Part shown: piece after piece, positions 60,473 through 64,000 of the stretch | Position numbering within the stretch: the stretch's first letter is position 1 | Layout: every line of letters starts with the position of its first letter | Source of the DNA: Saprospiraceae bacterium | Lineage (GTDB): Bacteria; Bacteroidota; Bacteroidia; Chitinophagales; Saprospiraceae | Direction of reading: 5' to 3' | Assembly: GCA_026982695.1 (NCBI GenBank) | Contig: JALSGS010000034.1 | Coordinates: 124,001 to 188,000 of the forward strand | Length of the DNA: 64,000 nucleotides | Program-made: the position numbers and the translations under genes | Notes under the pieces: model-generated | The model's database searches: none | What the model saw: only the letters and a program-made list of their open reading frames with translations | What the model was told of the DNA's origin: nothing

Positions 60473-62476
60473 ATGAAACAGCTTGATGGACACATACCAC
60501 CGGGGCCGTTGAAAGAAAAGTGGACTACCTATCGCTCTACGATGCCTTTGGTGGCTCCCAACAACAAGTTGCGCCTCGACATCATCGTAGTGGGTACAGG
60601 TTTGGCAGGTGCTTCGGCGGCTGCATCTCTGGCAGAGCTGGGCTACAATGTGAAGGTGTTCACCTTTCACGACAGCCCGCGCCGCGCTCACTCCATTGCT
60701 GCTCAGGGCGGTATCAATGCGGCTAAGAACTATAAAAATGATGGCGACAGTGTGTGGCGCCTATTTTACGATACCATTAAAGGTGGCGACTATCGCAGTC
60801 GCGAGGCCAATGTCTATAGATTGGCAGAGGTGAGTGCCAATATCATTGACCAGGCGGTAGCTCAGGGAGTGCCTTTTGCGCGTGAGTATGGTGGATATTT
60901 GGATAACCGCTCTTTTGGTGGAGTACAGGTGAAGCGTACTTTTTACGCGCGTGGGCAAACGGGCCAGCAACTCTTGTTAGGAGCTTATCAAGCATTGTCT
61001 CGCCAGGTGTCGCTGGGCAAAGTGGAGTTATACCATCGCCATGAAATGTTAGATGTGGTATTGGTAGATGGCAAGGCACGGGGCATTATTGCGCGCAATC
61101 TGCTTACGGGCGAGCTGGAGCGCCATGCTGCTCATGCGGTCGTGCTTGCCACAGGTGGCTATGGCAATGTCTTTTACCTTTCGACCAATGCCATGAACTC
61201 CAATGTGACGGCAGCATGGCGTGCAGTACGTCGTGGTGCTTATATGGCTAACCCTTGCTTTACCCAGATCCACCCTACCTGTATTCCCCAATCGGGTGAA
61301 TATCAATCGAAGCTGACGCTCATGTCGGAGAGCTTGCGCAATGATGGTCGTGTGTGGGTGCCCAAGAAAGTAGAAGATGCCGAGGCGATTCGAAAAGGGC
61401 TGAAAACTGCACTAGATATCCCCGAAGAAGATCGCGACTACTACCTTGAGCGCATGTACCCGGCATTCGGCAACTTGGTGCCAAGAGATGTGGCTTCGCG
61501 AGCTGCCAAGCGCGTATGCGACGAAGGTCGAGGTGTGTCGCCTACAGGAAAGGCAGTATTTTTAGACTTTGCCACTGCAATTGAGCGCTATGGCCAGTCG
61601 AAGGCTCATGCCTTTGGCATTCATCAACCCGATGCAGCGACTATACGCCGCTTAGGTGAGCAAGTGGTGGAGGAGAAATATGGCAACCTCTTCGAGATGT
61701 ACGAAAAGATTACGGGGGAAAACCCGTATAAGGTGCCTATGAAAATCTACCCAGCTGTTCACTATACGATGGGCGGGCTATGGGTCGATTACAATTTGCA
61801 AACTAACATTCCGGGGCTGTTCGCAATAGGTGAATGCAATTTTTCGGATCATGGTGCCAACCGCTTAGGGGCCTCGGCCTTGATGCAGGGGTTGGCAGAT
61901 GGTTATTTTGTCCTCCCTTATACGATTGGCGTGTTTCTCAGCAATGAGATTCGCACGCCACGTATTGCCACCGACTTGCCCGAGTTTGAGCAAACGGAGC
62001 AGGAAGTACGCACGCGTTTGGAAAGCCTGATGCAAATTGGCGGCTCGCAGTCGGTGGAATCGTTCCATCGGCGGTTGGGCAAAATCATGTGGGAATACTG
62101 CGGCATGGCACGCAATGCAGAAGGCTTGCGGAAAGGCATCCAGCTTATTCGCGAGCTGCGCAAAGCGTTTTACAAAGATGTATTCATTCCAGGCAGTATG
62201 GATGAGTTCAACCCCGAATTGGAGAAGGCCCATCGTGTGGCAGACTTTCTCGAATTAGGTGAGTTGATGTGTATCGATGCATTACATCGCAACGAAAGTT
62301 GTGGAGGGCATTTCCGCGAAGAATATCAGACAGAAGATGGTGAAGCCTTGCGCAATGATGAAGAATACGCTTATGTAGCTGCATGGGAATGGACTGATAT
62401 TAACCAAGATCCTGTGTTGCACAAAGAACCGCTCGTGTTTGAAAACGTCGAACTGAAGACGCGCAGCTACAAGTGA
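60473..62476 (+). CDS. sdhA: Succinate dehydrogenase/fumarate reductase flavoprotein
   Basis: 667 residues, in the length range of the Bacteroidota type. FAD-binding start [19 protein letters not shown], covalent-FAD His73 in [14 protein letters not shown], and substrate-site blocks [34 protein letters not shown] and [17 protein letters not shown]. Oxidises succinate to fumarate in the TCA cycle; the enzyme also runs in reverse in anaerobic Bacteroidota. Peripheral membrane subunit on the cytosolic side. Part of sdhCAB. Confidence 0.96.
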   Translation: MKQLDGHIPPGPLKEKWTTYRSTMPLVAPNNKLRLDIIVVGTGLAGASAAASLAELGYNVKVFTFHDSPRRAHSIAAQGGINAAKNYKNDGDSVWRLFYDTIKGGDYRSREANVYRLAEVSANIIDQAVAQGVPFAREYGGYLDNRSFGGVQVKRTFYARGQTGQQLLLGAYQALSRQVSLGKVELYHRHEMLDVVLVDGKARGIIARNLLTGELERHAAHAVVLATGGYGNVFYLSTNAMNSNVTAAWRAVRRGAYMANPCFTQIHPTCIPQSGEYQSKLTLMSESLRNDGRVWVPKKVEDAEAIRKGLKTALDIPEEDRDYYLERMYPAFGNLVPRDVASRAAKRVCDEGRGVSPTGKAVFLDFATAIERYGQSKAHAFGIHQPDAATIRRLGEQVVEEKYGNLFEMYEKITGENPYKVPMKIYPAVHYTMGGLWVDYNLQTNIPGLFAIGECNFSDHGANRLGASALMQGLADGYFVLPYTIGVFLSNEIRTPRIATDLPEFEQTEQEVRTRLESLMQIGGSQSVESFHRRLGKIMWEYCGMARNAEGLRKGIQLIRELRKAFYKDVFIPGSMDEFNPELEKAHRVADFLELGELMCIDALHRNESCGGHFREEYQTEDGEALRNDEEYAYVAAWEWTDINQDPVLHKEPLVFENVELKTRSYK

Positions 62477-62530
62477 TGCACTTGCGCCTATTGGTTCTTG
62501 TTTTGCTCACATTCACAAACTCAACGCGTC

Positions 62531-63283
62531 ATGAAACTTACGCTCAAAGTATGGCGGCAACAAGGCCCCAACGATAAAGGAGGGTTCGCCACTTACCAGG
62601 TCGAAGCCAACGAACACATGAGCTTTCTCGAAATGCTCGATGTACTCAATCAGCAGCTTATTGAAAAAAAAGAAGAACCTGTAGCTTTTGATCACGATTG
62701 TCGAGAGGGCATCTGTGGAGCTTGTTCTATGGTGATCAATGGTCAGCCTCACGGGCCCATGCAGAAGACCACTACTTGCCAGTTACACATGCGGCACTTC
62801 AAGGATGGCGATACGATCTACATTGAGCCATTTCGCGCACAGGCTTTTCCCGTTGTAAAGGACTTGGTAGTAGATCGTTCGGCTTTTGATCGCATTATAC
62901 AGGCAGGGGGCTACATTTCTGTAGATACGGGGCAAGCTCAAGATGGAAACGCCATTCTCATCCCCAAAGAGACTGCCTCAGAGGCTTTTGATGCGGCTAC
63001 TTGTATTGGTTGTGGTGCCTGTGTGGCAGCTTGCCCCAATGCTTCGGCCATGTTGTTTGTATCGGCCAAGATATCCCATTTGGCTTTACTACCTCAAGGA
63101 AAAATAGAGGCGAGTCGCCGTGTACAGCGCATGGTCAAGCAGATGGATGAAGAGGGCTTTGGGCGTTGTTCTAATGTGACAGCTTGTGAAGCCGAATGCC
63201 CCAAGGGCATTTCGGTGAGCCATATTGCACGCATGAATCGGGAATTTCTCAAATCGGTCTTTGGTGCTCCAGAGGCTGTGTGA
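62531..63283 (+). CDS. sdhB: Succinate dehydrogenase iron-sulfur subunit
   Basis: 250 residues from ATG 62531 ([18 protein letters not shown]); a TTG start at 62498 is not needed. [2Fe-2S] ligands in [13 protein letters not shown] followed by TTTCQLHM; [4Fe-4S] and [3Fe-4S] ligands in [15 protein letters not shown] and [15 protein letters not shown]. Passes electrons from the flavin to the heme and quinone. Third gene of sdhCAB; a terminator follows. Confidence 0.96.
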   Translation: MKLTLKVWRQQGPNDKGGFATYQVEANEHMSFLEMLDVLNQQLIEKKEEPVAFDHDCREGICGACSMVINGQPHGPMQKTTTCQLHMRHFKDGDTIYIEPFRAQAFPVVKDLVVDRSAFDRIIQAGGYISVDTGQAQDGNAILIPKETASEAFDAATCIGCGACVAACPNASAMLFVSAKISHLALLPQGKIEASRRVQRMVKQMDEEGFGRCSNVTACEAECPKGISVSHIARMNREFLKSVFGAPEAV

Positions 63284-63320
63284 TTTGCAGTGTATCAGAT
63301 TAGTGTTGTAAGTTGTCCCG

Positions 63321-63352
63321 ACCCACCTGATCGTCAAAAGGTGGGTTTTTTT
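63321..63352 (+). terminator. Terminator after sdhB
   Basis: ACCCACCT (63321-63328), loop, AGGTGGGT (63339-63346) and a run of seven T (63346-63352), 38 bp after the sdhB stop. Confidence 0.88.
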
Positions 63353-63458
63353 ATTGGATAAGTGCGCCTAAGTACAAAATTTTCTTTGTTAAAAAGGTGG
63401 TGGGTCGTGTTGTTCTTTGGCAAGAAGGTGCCATTTTTACACTAAATACCGAGCTCAT

Positions 63459-64000
63459 ATGAGAGAAATCACCCTGCTGTTGCTGTGGATCAGCATGTGG
63501 ATGGCCTGCCAACAAGGTGCTGGAGTCATTCAGCGCCACGATCGTCAACTTTTGGTGTATATCCCTCAAGACGTATGGCAAAAAAGTGATGCACAGCGAT
63601 TTGCGGGTCAATTAAAATCATTACCGCTTGATGCGGTAGTCATTACCCACTCGCTCGACTCGTTTACTGAGACCTCTTTAGTGCGCTATAGTGCGGTATT
63701 GCTCTACCAGCCTGTAGAAGATAGCTTCCAAATCTGGCACCATGCTGACTTGGAGCGCTATGTGGCAGCAGGAAATGGCTTACTGACAATTGATCGCTAC
63801 AGCGTCACGCCTTACCTATGGCCTTGGTACGACAGTATCGTTTGTCATCGCCTTTCAGCCAATGACCGCGTTTGGGGCCCTTTTGTGGGTTTTGCTTGGC
63901 AGGGTGGCAGAGCAGTGCGCAGCCTTTTAGATCGATGGTCAGGTGTGGACACCATTGATGTGCAGTACTTATGGCAGGCCGTGCAGTATGCCATTGGCTC
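63459..64000 (+). CDS. ThuA-like lipoprotein, N-terminal part (cut by window edge)
   Basis: Open frame from ATG 63459 to the window end, about 180 residues. It starts MREITLLLLWISMWMACQQG, a lipoprotein signal with the lipobox MAC (Cys17). The following sequence (HSLDSFTETSLVRYSAVLLY, ADLERYVAAGNGLLTID, YLWPWYDSIV) matches the ThuA-like glutamine-amidotransferase fold domain that in Bacteroidota is often the first domain of large cell-surface proteins with PQQ-type sugar dehydrogenase and cytochrome c domains. Whether such domains follow cannot be seen. Confidence in the fold is moderate and in the full architecture low. Confidence 0.7.
   Translation, partial: MREITLLLLWISMWMACQQGAGVIQRHDRQLLVYIPQDVWQKSDAQRFAGQLKSLPLDAVVITHSLDSFTETSLVRYSAVLLYQPVEDSFQIWHHADLERYVAAGNGLLTIDRYSVTPYLWPWYDSIVCHRLSANDRVWGPFVGFAWQGGRAVRSLLDRWSGVDTIDVQYLWQAVQYAIG

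Noticed and set aside
1-64000. CRISPR arrays, insertion sequences, prophage or integrative element
   Set aside because: No regularly spaced repeats, transposase, integrase or phage structural gene was seen; the S24 protein alone does not indicate a prophage.

Overview
The window is chromosomal DNA of a Bacteroidota bacterium. The strongest evidence is a complete type IX secretion / gliding-motility core (porP/sprF-like, gldK, gldL, gldM, gldN) at 40578..46427, a secreted protein with a C-terminal type A sorting domain (29457..32015), PorE-like and PorG-like proteins (22493..25368), and promoter elements of the Bacteroidota type (TTG, 17-23 bp, TAnnTTTG). Gene content (DUF6913 next to dapA, DUF2851, sdhCAB with a single-chain cytochrome b, antiquitin-type ALDH) would fit a Saprospiria- or Chitinophagia-like lineage, but that placement is inference. 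Base composition is moderate and even. I see no phage, insertion sequence, integron or CRISPR array.

Layout. 1..1814 (minus): cut-off DUF2851 gene and a polysaccharide flippase. 1952..5818 (plus): M42 aminopeptidase, pterin carbinolamine dehydratase, methionine-type aminotransferase, PhoD-like phosphatase. 6113..6847: S24 repressor-like protein with an apparently intact self-cleavage site. 7013..11825 (minus operon): DUF6089 barrel protein, GT4 glycosyltransferase, secreted NagZ/beta-lactamase-fold fusion. 12220..12293: tRNA-Asp with a strong terminator. 12540..15057 (plus): accA, DUF6913, dapA. 15066..18584 (minus): large TolB-like/outer-membrane-barrel protein. 18807..20818: MBL hydrolase and a TPR protein. 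20955..22255 (minus): ECF sigma factor and anti-sigma-like TPR protein, divergent from the porE-like/porG-like pair. 25373..29353: ScfR-type regulator divergent from aconitase, with an inverted repeat on the aconitase promoter. 29457..34082 (minus): T9SS cargo protein, PASTA protein, flavin reductase. 34226..40553 (plus): AspT-type transporter, alkyltransferase-like protein, DUF2147, ALDH7-type dehydrogenase, thioredoxin-domain DUF255 protein. 40578..49042: T9SS core followed by a second ECF sigma / anti-sigma / DUF4097-like operon. 49199..53552: a set of three ATP-grasp-type enzymes and a class I glutamine amidotransferase. 53562..54842: glgC. 55123..59479: rlmD, rnr and an unknown gene. 59722..63283: sdhCAB. 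63459..64000: cut-off ThuA-like lipoprotein.

Two themes stand out. First, both T9SS-related loci sit beside an ECF sigma/anti-sigma pair, suggesting envelope-coupled control of secretion. Second, the cluster at 49199..53552 (ATP-grasp plus overlapping GATase, then a probably circularly permuted ATP-grasp-like protein, with a convergent third ATP-grasp cotranscribed with glgC) looks like an uncharacterised amide-forming pathway and is my best candidate for an undescribed system. Its product cannot be deduced from sequence alone.
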